Assembly (NCBI RefSeq): GCF_910591885.1
Contig: NC_063269.1
Location: 7,006,001-7,070,000 of the forward strand
Source of the DNA: Bombus terrestris
Lineage: Eukaryota; Arthropoda; Insecta; Hymenoptera; Apidae
Direction: 5' to 3'
Length of the DNA stretch: 64,000 nucleotides
The notes below the pieces were generated by a model. The model searched no databases, was not told the origin of the DNA, and saw only the letters and a list, made by a program, of their open reading frames with translations. This document shows positions 1 to 13,190 of the stretch, in pieces; positions within the stretch are counted from its first letter, which is position 1, and the number at the start of each line of letters is the position of its first letter. Made by a program: the position numbers and the translations under genes.

Positions 1-1372
1 TTATATTCATTTATTGCCAATAAAGTATATTTATATAATATATAGCACTATAGTTTCTAACAATTACTAATGCAGCAAGATTGCCATAAATATTTTAAGC
101 TCAGAATATGTTAAGTTACATCGATAAATAAGATATTTCTAAACTTTGATACTTTCTAGGATACGCGAGGATATAAAAAGATTGCATCAAAATGCAAAAT
201 ATTTTAATCGTTTAACGTGGTGTTTCGTCTTTCAGAGAGAATCGCCAATGGTACACAGAATGCCTACGATATGCCGAGCCATTTCATTTCAGTGTGTAAC
301 GGCGGAAAGGGAGTTAGAGGACAGAGAACCATAGATACCCTGCAGTTTGCCAGAATCCCTGCGGAGTCTGGTGAATTTTCTACTGGATAATTAATTTCAA
401 GCACGCAGGAATCGTGTGGAATAATCCACGTGGCTGAATTACTCACGATCCATCTGGCTGTGCCACGTTTCCGGCTGTGCCACGTTTCCCGCGGTGCTAA
501 CAAATAACAATTCGCGATCGTCGTTCGCGTTACACCACAGGATATACGAATCTTGTTATTTTGTTAGAAAATAGTGTTTCCTGCAGCAATGTTTGCAAAG
601 AAAGCGGCATGTTTTATTGAGTTAGAATTAAAACTACTATTACTAGTTATGACAGTACCAATTTGAATATCTGCACTTTCTCTTCGTACATCCTAACCAT
701 TCCAATCTTATACTTCTGAACCACTGTACTCTTGCAGTCGCATTCAAGATGTAGAGCACCAAGTTTAATTCATTCGATTACTATCCGGTATAAGAACTGA
801 GTTTAATTATTTCAAACGAGATATGTAATTATTGACAACCTCTTATACAATATTTTTTAATTTCTTAAGGACCGAAATATTTTGCAAGAATTGATAGATT
901 TAGTAACTGATCAACATACCCAATAACGCATCATGTTTAAAACAGAAAAAAAGGATATTTTAGACGAAATTGCCCCTCTGAAAATTACAAAATCCTGCAA
1001 TACTATTAACTCGTTCGTACGCAAAGCGATAGGATGAGAAATTGTGAGACGAATATTCGACGTTCTTTGTAAAGAGAAATGTCTTTATAAAGCACATTGT
1101 ATACTTAGATTTTCACAATTAATCTTTATGTATCACTCATGGTGTGGTATAAACGGAAACATGGTACAATGCATAAGAGTGTGCTGCAATATTTACAACG
1201 ATGCCTCGATTCTTTACGGATAATTTTTATCAGTCTTTTGCGAACGCACTTTGTCTGCAAAGATTTCCTTTGATAGTGGTTAGCGGAATAAAATCTGCCA
1301 AGTGTGGCTCCTCGTTGGAATTGGCACGCGAGTATTCTTAGTTTTGCATAAATTCAACCGATAAAGTAGGAG

Positions 1373-1427
1373 CGTGTTAACAGGAGATGAAGGAAGGTAG
1401 ACAGAAATTTGAAAGCCTGTTAACACG
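1373..1427. repeat. Perfect 12-bp inverted repeat with 31-bp loop
   Basis: CGTGTTAACAGG at 1373-1384 is matched exactly by CCTGTTAACACG at 1416-1427. Each arm contains the palindrome GTTAAC. The loop is purine-rich. It could be a minimal MITE relic around TTAA sites or a chance hairpin. Confidence 0.6.
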
Positions 1428-1585
1428 TGTATGGTCGTTAAGTAGTTAAATGGAAAAAACGTTTTACGAAGATGGAGATGTTAAACAGCCACTGGATGAG
1501 TGTTTCGCTTTCAAGGACGAATCCTTTTACCACAAAGAAATACACAGGCTGCCATTAAGATGGAAAAAAGTTGCAAATGATAATG

Positions 1586-1643
1586 GAAATTATAACGCGA
1601 ATTATAACGGAATTATAACGAAATTATAACGGAAATTATAACG
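1586..1643 (+). repeat. AATTATAACG minisatellite, five units
   Basis: Five head-to-tail copies of (G)AAATTATAACG, 11-13 bp each, with small indels between units. Nothing suggests a function. Confidence 0.85.
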
Positions 1644-1730
1644 AGTAATAAATAGTACGAAGAATTACAATATTCTTTCCATAAAGACAAAAACTCGCAG
1701 CCACCCAACATTTCTCATTCTTTTAATAAT

Positions 1731-2110
1731 TTGTCGAATGGAACAGTAACTCACGAGGGCTATCGCGTCTCGACGGTGGACGTTGTGTCGCCGAGCAGAC
1801 ACGCGTCGCCCTGTTTCGTCGGGTTAACAAGACAGGAGTCCCTCATTCTCTCGTCGGGTCCGTCTTTGTCGTTGTCGTTGTCCTCGTTGTGTCGTCGTTA
1901 CGCTGGCATTGTGAGGCCAGACCGACGCCCACTTTCGGACCATAAAGACAGATCGCATGTCCGCGATACCGGCGGGGTCCGCTTCCTTCTAAGGACTTCG
2001 TCCGGGACGCTCGATCCGAATCCCGAGGAAGCGGACTTCAATTATCCGATTCTCTTGCTCGGTCTGTGCATGTAGCAGATCCTTCCAACTAGTCGAATCA
2101 TGGAAATCTG
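1731..2110. promoter_or_regulatory. GC-rich, CpG-dense block
   Basis: Sharp rise in GC and CpG compared with its AT-rich flanks. It contains a GTCGTTGTC-type pyrimidine/guanine repeat (about 1866-1908) and the three-way-junction structure at 1977-2036. The open frame on the plus strand has no recognisable family. It could be a regulatory element or an unrecognised exon. Confidence 0.3.
1977..2036 (+). other. 60-nt predicted three-way-junction fold
   Basis: A perfect 10-bp stem (GTCCGCTTCC at 1977 with GGAAGCGGAC at 2027) encloses two smaller hairpins: GGAC/GTCC around a TTC loop (1993-2003) and GGGA/TCCC (2004-2024). The second arm resembles a tRNA T-arm, but the D and anticodon arms are missing and it is not a tRNA. 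It may be chance in GC-rich DNA. Confidence 0.35.
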
Positions 2111-2582
2111 CTCGTTAATATTGAAGCCGAGGCAGCCTGTTTTAAATCAGACCTTCGTTTCCTCCTTTAGTTTCAGTTTTTAAAAACATTAGAAGATTTC
2201 TATGAGAATTAGAGATTTCAGGACTGGAACGTTTTACATTGAAACCTGTTGATCGTAAAGTACGATCTGACAATGTAGATGCAACTTTTTCAATGAATTG
2301 ATCAATCACATTCCTTCAATGGTATTAAAGATTGTCAAAATATACCTTGACCGATCCCTTGAAGACATAATTTTTAAAATATCGAAAAGTTTGTGGAGAT
2401 GTAAAGCGGGCGTGGAATTGGCGAAGCTTTCTACGTCGGAGTTAGATGACCACGAGATTTACTGTTGAGACATGTGTGTTTATTTGAATATAGATTAATG
2501 TTTCTACCTATCTGTACGTATATGCCTTGCGTATATAATACGTTATAATTGATTACTAATCATCGAAAGGGCTAACACGATT

Positions 2583-3060
2583 TAATAACGAGATGCATCG
2601 ATCAAAAGTCTGCCACGCTACGAAATCGTTTTTAAATCCATTTACGAAGCGATCCAGCCGCGCTGTCGGTATTTACGGACGCAACGTGCGCGTCCCGAAA
2701 TCTCGCAACGAACTTACGAAGAAGACGAAGCAGAAGCGAAGAAGAGGAAAAGTACGACACACACAGCACAGCGTGCAAACGTTCCAAAGGCTAAATATTT
2801 ACACTGGCTGCACGTGTTCGTCTGCTTCTTCGACTCTGCTATCAGCATCGCGTGCCTCGTCATGGGGTAGGTCGTGTAGAAGCCGACAGTGTATTCGGAG
2901 TTCAAGGTTGACGCTTTCTATACAAGCAACCGGGGTATATATTGGATTTTCTTCGCCATCTCGGATGTCGACGGACGTCGGTGAACGCGGTGAAAACAAA
3001 CATGATTTCTACGCTGTCGTTTCGGTTCGAATGGAACGACGCTTGGTGTTTTACGGATGA
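2583..3060. other. GC-rich block with a candidate coding exon, strand uncertain
   Basis: Codon-like periodicity is visible over about 2810-2935: third positions are mostly G/C in one phase. On the plus strand the phase reads AKYLHWLHVFVCFFDSAISI followed by ACLVMG, a membrane-helix-like stretch preceded by an acidic/basic segment, and then stops just past a GGGTAGGT that could be a donor. On the minus strand the same phase is open as NSEYTVGFYTTYPMTRHAML followed by IAESKKQTNTC, after a decent acceptor (TTGCTTGTATAG). I recognise neither product. A conserved non-coding element is also possible. Confidence 0.3.
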
Positions 3061-5540
3061 CAGTCGTTGTTGCTCAACCATTTTGCTGTTCGTCAAAATA
3101 ACCAACATTGCTCGAAATATTTCGCGCTCCTTATTGTAATTCAATTGAATGGCATTTGCGTTAAAAAGAGAGTACGATCGTAAAATAACAGAAAACTTTC
3201 ATCGAGATATCTAACGAAATAAATTTGTCGGACATGGCAAAGTATAAAAATTGAGGATAGAAAGAACCTCTCTTTGCACAGCGGAATATTTTTATCAGCC
3301 GTGCAAATAATAAAAACGGTAAATACATCGTGATGTATTCTTACAGAAGAATGCAGAGAATTTGTCGAGAATCGATAATGGAGGACTTCATGAAGTTATC
3401 AAGTAAGCACTTTAATTTTCAACGGATCGTGTGAAAAAAGTGCTTCGAACCGGTCTTCTCGGTTCAAGGGCCAGCACGTTTATCTTCGATGGGTTTGCCT
3501 CAGTGTAAATAGTAGTAAGCTCGATTGGATGACCCTGCAAGAAAACACGTCAAGGGCTGTATGCTTAACGCACCCTATCCAACGCGACCTTTCCGCAGCG
3601 CACTACCATGAAGACTTCGATTATGTTGCACTCACAGCTTCATAGAAGCACTTCGCTCAGATTGCGTCGAACACGCCAGTATATAAAATTATTCTTTATT
3701 ATCTTCTACCCTTCTCCAGAATTTTTGCAGTAAAAATTGATAAAAAAAAGGGAGAGGAATGTAATAGGTTGTATTATATTCACAAAAAATACATAAATTA
3801 CATAGAACTAGTACAATTATTGTTTGTGTTTTAATAAAGAAGTAGCCTAAAATAAACCTGAAACTTATTAATCTTTGAATTAACTTTGAACAAAGATGTA
3901 ACAAAAATAATGTTAGGAAAGGTACATGCTTATTTTTATGGGAATTTAAACTGGACAACCTTTTAAAGATTTTCTTAATTTCTTTGAAGTTGATAGCTTC
4001 GCAATATGCACGTAACAACGTTGAAACGTTTATCGGACATGAATCTTAAAAATGAAATATCATTTTTATTTCATCGTTGTTTCCCAGAATCCACAACTTT
4101 CGCCAACATCATACGTTTAATGCATGTATCTTTCTTATGATCTTTCAAATCGCTTCTCGCTTCTCCCGAGGAACTCGCTTAAGTTGTGTCATCTTTAAAG
4201 CGCATACGCGATACTTACATAGCTTTGTAACCAGAAAATAAATCCTATACGAGAATTAGATGTTCATTTAGCGTATCTGATAGAACTTGTATCAATAACG
4301 AACGTATCAAACATTAGCTGACCTAGAACACAAATTCTTTTCAAAAAGTTCGACATTTCCGGAATCCCTCGTAAAACTTAGGGTCAAACGCGTGGAGAGG
4401 GTTCGACCAAAGGAGGAAAAAAGTAGTTGTGATCGGTTCGAAGAAAATTAAAAGTGACTACGACCGCAAAAGTCACGCTCGATCTCGCTTCAAGCATCCG
4501 AGAAACACGATTTTTTTGTCAGGCTGCCAGAGGAAGAGCGGAATTCTCGTGGTCCGAAGAAGCGGGCACCACGTCCAAGGGAAGGCTCCCACGATCGGGT
4601 CGACGACTAGTCGCCTTCGTTCGAGCTCGAACACATCGACGCAGCCTTGTAAGGATACGGCCGGTATTAGCATCGAATGACAGAAATGGCTTTATAGTGG
4701 AAGCTCAGGAGATGAAGAAAGTCAATAATGACCGGATCGGCGTCGGGCCGTGAGTCGGCGATCAGACTCGATCCTTCGCTAAGAACGCGTGTAGATCGAG
4801 CCAGATTGCGTTGTAATGGAAGAGATTTTATCGTCGATTGTACGGTTATACAGGTGTACTGGGAAGTCTCAAGCTACGGCTCACCGTTGCGATCGAGATT
4901 ATGTTTCGGTCGGACATGGAGCATCGCGAATGCTGCTCACAATTGTATTTTATAGGATATGTTTCTTAAATTTGCTTGTAACTGGTATTTTATGAAGTTA
5001 CTTTGAACGAATTTCTATACGAAATTTAGCAGGTGCAAATTTTACGTTTACGTATAAAACATAAATATTCAATATGGATAATAGCTTAATATCGCTATAT
5101 ACAAACTATCTTATTTATTGCTACTTACAATATCTTAGACGAAGACAAGCCAATTTAGGAAATTTTTAACTCTTTAGAAATTTGATAAAATGATCGAAAT
5201 TAGAGATTTCCTTGTCATATAGAAAATTTCATTAACTCAAACTCTGTATGGACTGATACTTTTCGCAAACAGATATTTCTATTTAATTACAAACGACACC
5301 TTTTATAAAAAAAATTACAAAATATTCAATTTCGAGGAATAAGAGAATCTTGTCTATCGTACCACGAATCTCAACGACGCTTAAAAAAATTTTTCTGGCG
5401 CCATAATTTTTCGCAACATACGCATCCAAACGTTTTAAAAGCATTTGTGTGTAAATGCAATGTTCGCGTACAAAATTAACCGCAGTCCAATTACGACCTC
5501 AAATGATACACAAATTGCATTTTGACTCGGAGGTCGCATC
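3061..5540. other. Non-coding, mostly AT-rich
   Basis: Nothing supportable as a gene. There is a small hairpin at 3449-3467 (GAACCG / CGGTTC, 7-nt loop) within a GTGCT...AGCAC frame. A GC-rich patch at about 4400-4930 has overlapping open frames on both strands and no family signature. A 109-codon minus frame at 3689-4018 is low-complexity and AT-driven. Confidence 0.5.
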
Positions 5541-5680
5541 TTCTCGGAACAATTTACGACACGAAGATTACCCTGAGAATTAGTCAAGCAGTCGTCAGAG
5601 AGACACCATATGGTAGCTAATTAGATCCGCGGAACTGTTTACAATTAACCACGTCGTACAGAGCGGCATGCAGTGGACAG
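5541..5680. promoter_or_regulatory. Candidate conserved cis-element
   Basis: A short GC-raised patch in AT-rich intron containing CATATG, GCTAATTAGATC, ACAATTAACCAC and AAGATTACC boxes packed within ~140 bp. Such homeodomain/E-box packing is typical of insect intronic enhancers. No frame. Confidence 0.3.
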
Positions 5681-8600
5681 AAATGGAAATAATCATTGCT
5701 TGACTTTGATCGTATTATTCGATGATATCGTTGGTCTATATGTAACACAAACGTAAGCAATAATCTCCCAAAGATCGAAAGAGGATTAGAAAAAATCGTT
5801 TGTCATTCATTGTATATTCTGGTTTGTCAATTTTTGTGAAACAATGTTTGTAAATATGTAGTAAATACGGAGAATTTGAGAAAAGATACGTCAAATTTTC
5901 ATTTCCTATTTAAAAAATTTCTCTCTTTCTGTAAAAAAGCAATTTAAAAAGAAGATTCGAAACATCCTGTAATTTTGATCATTCTGTGTCAAGGAGATAT
6001 TGTATTACGTTGTTATATAATTTTTCTTTCCTACAAAGTGATTCTTTTTAGTGGAATCCGTTCGTAGTTGTGATTTGGTTGAGTAGTGGATTTCTCATCA
6101 CATTTATTGCGAGGAAATTTTAAAAGTTACACAAATTTATTTTTCAGGTGAAATGATATTTTTCAAATATGCTTTTTTCTTATAACAAAATCAATACGAA
6201 GGACAACAAGCTAACAAATTAAATTTCAAAATTAAGTCGATACAAGAACAATTTTCGGCTACCACAAAACGAAATTGTTATTCGAGTTATATACTCAAAA
6301 TTTGTATTAATTTCGTTAAGCTTAAACTATCATATATAATGAGCATATACTTAAACTCTGTGTAGACAATAAATGTTGTCACGATTCAACATTTCCATCC
6401 GCTTTATGATGCAGTTTATGATCGTCATTTCGCGTTGCAGTGGGTAATGTTTGCACCCTATGCTCGAATCACTCCATAATCGCAATCACGAGTGCTATCA
6501 ATCGTCTAATTTCATTCGTATAAATATTTTCTGGCCAATGACACAGCCGTAAAGGGTTCGTACCATTCAAACCGTAAGTGCCATTTTTATTATCCTCATT
6601 TCAGCACGATAAATATAAATCTAAAACACATCTAAAAGTCAACTGTGTTCTTTTTGGTTGACAAAGTGCCTCCACTTCCGAATTCGCAGACTGTGAGCTC
6701 TCAAATTGTCCGCGACTGGCCGCGTAAATCATGCCAATATCTAAATACACTAATTATAGGTGGCGGAACCGAGGAACTTTCTTAGCACCTTGTTCAAATC
6801 CATCGCGTTGAATATTCTTAAAGCTCACGACGATATTTTTACAATCGCGATAAATCTTATAGAATGATCGTGCGAAACTATAAATTTTATTCGTTAATCT
6901 GATAAACGAACCTACTAATAAAATTTCTCTACTTAGCGTCATACAATATTAAAAACCTTTGGCTGAAAGCTTCAAGTAAAATTATATCTGTTACAACGTG
7001 CAATCGTAATTGTATCGAATCTTGATCGATTTTCTTCTTCTCCTGCTTTACTTGGCACGTTGAATATTTTTAACCGTTTAATACAAATTTTATTACTTCG
7101 AATTTTCATTCTTTCTTTAATAATTTCCTTCCATTTTTGATAGCAATACAAGTTTTTAAAGAAATAACGCGATCGAAAACGCTTCGTGTTTAATTAACAA
7201 AATAAATAATATGATGCTGATATGCTAAGCGAGAGAACGTGAAGATCAAAAAATAAATCGAAAAATTATCGACAACGTTCGAATGATCACTTTAATCGTA
7301 ATACGTTTTACGATGATCAAAGTGTATTGAAATTGATGGATTACGCTTTGATTAATATTATTTTCAATAAAGCTGGATATATTGAAAGCGTTATGAAAAA
7401 TTCAACTATCTCGTCTGTAACGACCTAATATTCCACATCGTAAATTACACATCACAAATATTATTATCTTCGGCGGTTGGCTCTTTGACGGAAAACTGCA
7501 TGCGCGTCTATGCTTGGAACGTTCCTCGTCGTTGGCAATTTCATCGGTAACTTACAAAGCGAGATGAACTGCCGCATCATTCCGACCATTCATTCGTTTT
7601 CTACGCCCCTGTACTTTTGTTTTCACGCGCTGGATGATATAACGCTAAAGTAAATTGCACACTCTATTCTCGGTGTAGGGCAGATATTCTGAATACATAA
7701 GCAATCGCTATTTTCTGACCGCGTGAACACGCTCGCGCAAAGGGTAAGCCGAAAGGAGCAAAAAGTCTTACGCCGATAATGCACTGGCAATTTTCAGCCC
7801 AGAGATTTGCGTGAGCTATCCTGAATCTGTAATTTGTATTTATATTTCCAAAGTACAATTAAGCAATTTTCACACTTTCGTTTGTACTTCCTGTTGTTTT
7901 TCTTATTTAGAACTCCCCCTCGAGAAGGAAAAGTCCTTTGTTGTCTACAGATTTTGTAAAGATAGCTGTGCAAAGATTTTGATAATAACAGAAAATACAT
8001 TTCATATTTGTATATTGCACGATTATTATAGAGCAAAGATCATCGTATTTTCCTGTGTACGTGTATTATAATCTTCAATAAAAATTTTGTGGGAAAGAGA
8101 AGATTCAAATTGTTCAATGAAAGAGAGAAAACAAGTGTACATGATTTTGTAATTTACTTCGCACACTTGACACTGAAGGGAAATTTTTAGGAAGAATATA
8201 CATGTGCCTTTAGACTATCAATACATATTTTTCTATATTTCAAGATTCTCAATTAAAAGGATCAATACTGTCAATGCAATATTTCCAATATTTATTAACA
8301 AATTGAATCTTCGTCGAGAACTTTGAAATATTAACAACATTATTGATCGTCTAGGGACACGCTAAGAGAAAGAGCGAATGTTATTATTTTGTAGTAGACA
8401 GCGGTACAGATGTATAAGTAGTACTGTTATATGTGAAAGAAACGTAGCAAAAATACTTAAAAATCTCTAAAAATAAATTCAGTTACCATAACAAAACAAT
8501 TTGTTGCAAGGCTTTTGCGCAACGCTATACATTCCAATTTGAAATGTGCATTACTATTACTATACTAAGAGTCTAGGAAGGCATTTTCGACGAGAAGAAA

Positions 8601-10230
8601 CCACGGTCGATTCCTTGAAAACCAAAGCGTCCAAGAATTCTAATAACGACAAGCGTCGCCCTTTCTTCGATGAAACCCCGACCCTGAGGAACGAGTCTCG
8701 GCCACGCAAAGAGGAGCACTTCAAGCCTTACCGGCTCCAGGAACCGTCTGTCCGGTAAACTTTCTTGCCGCTGCACCTCGCTGCACCCCATTTACGGACC
8801 TTGCAAGATAGCGCACAATGCCAATTTATTAGTGGTGCCCCTTAGCCTCGCTTCAACGGGGGTCTTACGGTCTTGCGACGCGCCCATAAAGGGATGCCCG
8901 ACACCATCGTTCGTAAGAAACACTGGGAAGGATACACGCTTACCACGACCCGCTTCTTTCCACTTTCGAATATTTCCGACTGAAATCTGCAGATTTTTGG
9001 TTCGATGTGGATCATACAATTTTGAACATTAGGAAGAAAGTTTCTTCGTGGAATTAGCTAATGTTATTGAAAAATGTGAATTATCGTAGATGTTAAATTG
9101 AAAGTAAGGAAAGTGACTGATGGATTTTTAGGTAGCTGGAATAATAGTTTGTGTTGGATTGACTGGTACGTATCAAAATACTGTTTCGAAAAATTTTGTG
9201 GAAGTTCAATTTTTATTCTTTAATTTTCTAGGATATATGTATCGAGGTATAGATATTTTTCTTGAAACGAAGACCAATTGATTATATAAATTTTAAAGCA
9301 AAATAGGTATATGCTAATATATTAATGTGGATATATACTTCGCCTGGGTTTCTTCATTGAAGGATGGTAAAATATCAGGATTTTCTTTTAATATCTTTCA
9401 CAAAAAGTTAACAATGAGAAATTATGTTTTACATCTTTCGCATTACGCATACTACGTTCTTTCTTCAATGCTCAAAGTTATTAGAAGATAATACGAAGTA
9501 AGAGATAGAAACAAACATATTGTTCCAATTGATAGCCAATTACGTATATATGCAAATAGATTTGCGTTATCTTGAAACGTATTAGGCATAGCTAAGTATA
9601 TATAATGGTTACATATTACGATTTAAGATACGCTAAATATGGAATGCTGATAAATGTTTCAGAAAAAGTGACATTATCTAAGTGACAAGAGAACGTGTTA
9701 ATAGAATTTCGTATTTCTAATTTAGATAACGTTTCGCTTTAATGTTTGGCTATCTATACGAGAACTGTGTATTAATATTGAAAGTTTGCACAACTGTTGT
9801 TCGTAATGATTTTTTATATTGAACATGTAAATAAGATATTTAAATAGAATGACTAAAATTAATGTAACTTTGCGTTCCAATTAATTTTCATACTTTAGTA
9901 ACCCAATATTTAATAAGATACAAACTCAATTTTCATTCATCTCCTACAAACATCATTTAATATTTTTATTTTTCTCACAATATAATATATAATTTATTCA
10001 TCGAAATACAAGAAATAAAAGCATCTTATATTCATTTCAATTATTGATTTAAGAAGATTCTTAATTCAAAGAGGACACGCTATGAACGCATTAAAAAGGA
10101 TAAACTCTAAATTATACGTTTCATACGACTTCAAACTATGAATTAAACTGTCCACAAAAACCGAAACAAGTTTTATTTCATGTAACAGAGAAACATAATT
10201 TCATACCAGATTATCACATGCTAAACATCA
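5681..10230. other. AT-rich non-coding intron sequence
   Basis: Nothing recognisable for most of the length. Moderately GC-rich patches at about 7480-7800 and 8560-9010 have short open frames on both strands and no domain. The 8.6-9.0 kb patch may be a conserved non-coding element. Confidence 0.5.
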
Positions 10231-11450
10231 ATGCTAATCGCTAATAATTACTTTGCACTGTTTCGAAGAGAAAAATCACGATGTTATCACAAATGTATAT
10301 ACCTATTTAAAAGGAAAATTCCATTTACTCCTTTTTCCTTTTCCAGTCTTGTTCTTCGGTTGCTAGCCTTAACAAAAATGATTACAATCTCGCACAAACC
10401 CTTCGGACGACCAGTTGGATACAACGCGATACAAATAGTAGGTAGCGCTGGTAAACGATCGTACGACGCTTATTGTCGGCGACACGCGTGAAACGTTCGC
10501 GTGGAGTTGAGCGGACACGCGTATAAAGCCACGTTTCGCGGAGGTGTCGCTTCTCGAGATGCTATCGCGGATAACAACGTGACGCGAGATCTGTTTACGA
10601 TACAACCTTTCTAGCTCTTCTGCCAACTCTCGCCCCTTGCCTTCTTCTTCGTCTTCTTCTTCTTGTTCCGTGTGGTACAAGCACGCGGAACGGAGCCTGA
10701 AGAACGTTTATCACGAGTGGCGGTACATCGTTGGAAACTACATTCAAGATGAAACGTAATTCTTATTTCAATCCAAGTTCGAGGTTCTTTTTGGTTATCT
10801 GGATTCCATATTGATACGATTTCTGACTTGTGTAATCCGAATAATGGCTCCATTTTATAGTGTAAGTCCGACAGTATTCTTGGATATTTTACTCTTTCAA
10901 GACAGTCTTTTTGCGACAATAAACGAATTCGAATTTGAGAGAAATTTTAAATTAAGCGTAATTTTAAAATGGGATATAAGATCTTATTTAAGAATATTTA
11001 ATTATTATATAAATATAAAATTATAAGGAATATTTCAATTACTAGCGTTAAAACAACATTTCGAATCGGTGTATTCAAGCGTTTTCGTAATCCATCGAAT
11101 AAAGGTGGAAAAACTTCGATCACAATACGAAAGGAAAAAGGAAGAACATCGACGATGTAGCAAACCGCAAGATCTCGTAACCTTATATTCAACCAGAAAT
11201 CCTCGCCGTCGAAACTGACGTCTAGCCGACATGAGCCTCATAATCGGATTATGTCGTCTCGTGTTACCTTAAATCCATCTGCAATTAATACGTCCACCTT
11301 CTATATTGGTAACACGATATCGCTCTAAGTCTGGTTGTTTTACGCGCACGTACATGCGTCCAGTGAATCGAAAGGTGGTAGCCCGCGATTCCCATCAAAA
11401 TAAGGTGTGTAACAAGTAAATCGTACATAAAGTGCGATGAACCATTTCCA
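10231..11450. other. Non-coding with GC patch and CTT repeat
   Basis: GC/CpG-rich patch about 10400-10720, including a (CTT)n pyrimidine run at 10640-10665 that generates a Glu-rich minus frame. The rest is AT-rich and without visible features. Confidence 0.5.
10640..10665. repeat. (CTT)n microsatellite, interrupted
   Basis: CTTCTTCTTCGTCTTCTTCTTCTTG, with one G interruption. Confidence 0.9.
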
Positions 11451-11480
11451 TTTCTAATTAAAGATTTCTGGACTCGTTAC

Positions 11481-11640
11481 CTGCGAAAGAATCTTTGCAA
11501 CCTTCCTCAAGATCACGATCTGTCAATTGAAGATCGATAACTCCATCAGGAAATGGATAAAACAATTTATCATCCTTGAAGTTTGTCAGAGATTTCCAAG
11601 TAGCGAATTGTCGAGACCTTTTGGCTTCTCCATAACGCGT
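11481..11640 (-). other. Candidate minus-strand exon ending at a CAG|GTAACG donor
   Basis: The minus frame reads WKSLTNFKDDKLFYPFPDGV followed by IDLQLTDRDLEEGCKDSFA and meets a plausible donor (TTCGCAG|GTAACG) at 11481. The amino-acid mix is protein-like, but I recognise no family and no strong acceptor is visible. It does not match the laminin LN continuation expected downstream of the 28.3-kb exon. It could belong to a nested gene or be chance. Confidence 0.22.
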
Positions 11641-12040
11641 TGATCCGCGTTTACGATGAAATCCGCGGACGCAAAATCGACGAGCGGACTCCGCGCGGTC
11701 TGCCACGGAAATTCCACGTCCTGGTCTCTTGCCAACGTGATCTTGGCTTGGACCTGGTTTTGCGATGGCACCATTGCCAAAAGTAATTCGCGTGAACCGC
11801 AAACGCGCGCACGATTCTCAACGTTAACTAGAAATCCTAGCGAGTATGTGTGCATTTGCAGCTACGTATATGAGTAGCGAAATTAGCCTGGACACGAGGA
11901 AGTGCCCGCGTCTCGATCCGATATAAACTTCCGTCGAATAGGAGACCAAACGGCGGGTCCCACTTAGGATCATTAATCTTTTGCAGTGCTCCTCTGAGCG
12001 CGTGAACAGGAACGAACAGTGTAGTGCGTTACGCAACAGT

Positions 12041-12760
12041 ATCCGGAAAACTGTTCGCCATTCAGTTCTACATCCTTTTCATTCTCTCGTTTGTGACAGA
12101 ATGTTGTTTCTTCTTCTATAATTTGTTCATAATTTAATCTGCATACGTGTAAATATTTTAGTCGATCTCTATTAACGATACATGAATGACTATACTGTTA
12201 ATGAGATCTTAAAATCAACGCATAAATGAATAAAATAAATGAATGAAATACACAAATGATAAATTAACGATAAAAAACAATATTGACTACTCTTTTGTGG
12301 AATCAGCAAATATATATATATCATATAACATATAAATTATTCGTTTAAAATTAAATATACGACTCGTCAAAGTATTATGGATAAGATCACGATAGTCTTT
12401 GTTAATTTGTAGGAAATTAAAAGATATTTTTGTAAACATATGTTAATAATTATATTTTCGTGGTGAATTTGTGTGCAATACAATGAAAAAAATATGATGG
12501 ACTCAACCTAGTTCCCTACAGTCTCTACACCCAAGACAACTCTCATAAACTCTTCCATAAATCATACTTTCCAATTTCATGTTTTACACACATCGCAACC
12601 CTTTCATATATCTTGCACACTGTTAGCTCGTTATGCTCGTATGTAGTTAAACGTATTTAACAACTCTGCCCATTGTATCACGTTGATCCTCTTCAAAGAG
12701 TCGAATACTTGTAGCAAACGAGAAAATCATTTAAACGATCTCTTAATTACTCGGCTTTCT
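12041..12760. other. AT-rich non-coding stretch with AAATGA-type repeats
   Basis: Contains a degenerate (AAATGA)n stretch around 12220-12260 and a short (AT)n at about 12307-12320. Nothing else seen. Confidence 0.6.
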
Positions 12761-13190
12761 GCGGGCCATTCGAGTTAACAAACAATGCCAAAAATCATGC
12801 TTGTTACAGAATATACGAGCCAAGCCGGGCGCAAGAACTTTAAAGGGTCGTTTACGTTGCCGGTTAATTATCAATCGTGACGCTGTCTAATTTATTGTAT
12901 GTATTGTGCACGGCATAAAGGGGGTGCAAGGCCTTTTCAGCCGTTTCACGGGCCGCGGCTGTTCGTTACCAGCGAAATCGCCTTCATCACCCGAGAAAGT
13001 CCAAAGAAACGTATTATCTCGGGCTTTGGGTGGTCCTGGGCAGTCGATTTTACGACTCGATTCGCTTTCACAAGAATTTTGCGACTGGAACACGGGCACG
13101 CTTCCTCGTCAGCCGTTGCCAGAACCACAGCCGATGAAATCGTCAATTTACCGACGATGTTTCGTTGCTTTTAACTGTTAATTGCTTGCC
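12761..13190. promoter_or_regulatory. GC island, candidate intronic enhancer
   Basis: A GC-raised block begins with GGTTAATTATCAATCG and holds CACGGCATAAAG, CCGCGGC and TTATCTCGGGC-type boxes. Four overlapping open frames on both strands are each about 65-91 codons with no domain, as expected of high-GC DNA rather than coding DNA. Best read as conserved non-coding DNA. Confidence 0.3.

Noticed and set aside
3689..4018. 109-codon minus frame with hydrophobic segments
   Set aside because: AT-driven Phe/Leu/Ile/Lys composition; no receptor signature.
10786..10808. miR-9-like string TTTTTGGTTATCTGG
   Set aside because: Mismatches the mature miR-9 sequence and no complementary arm is found nearby to form a precursor hairpin.
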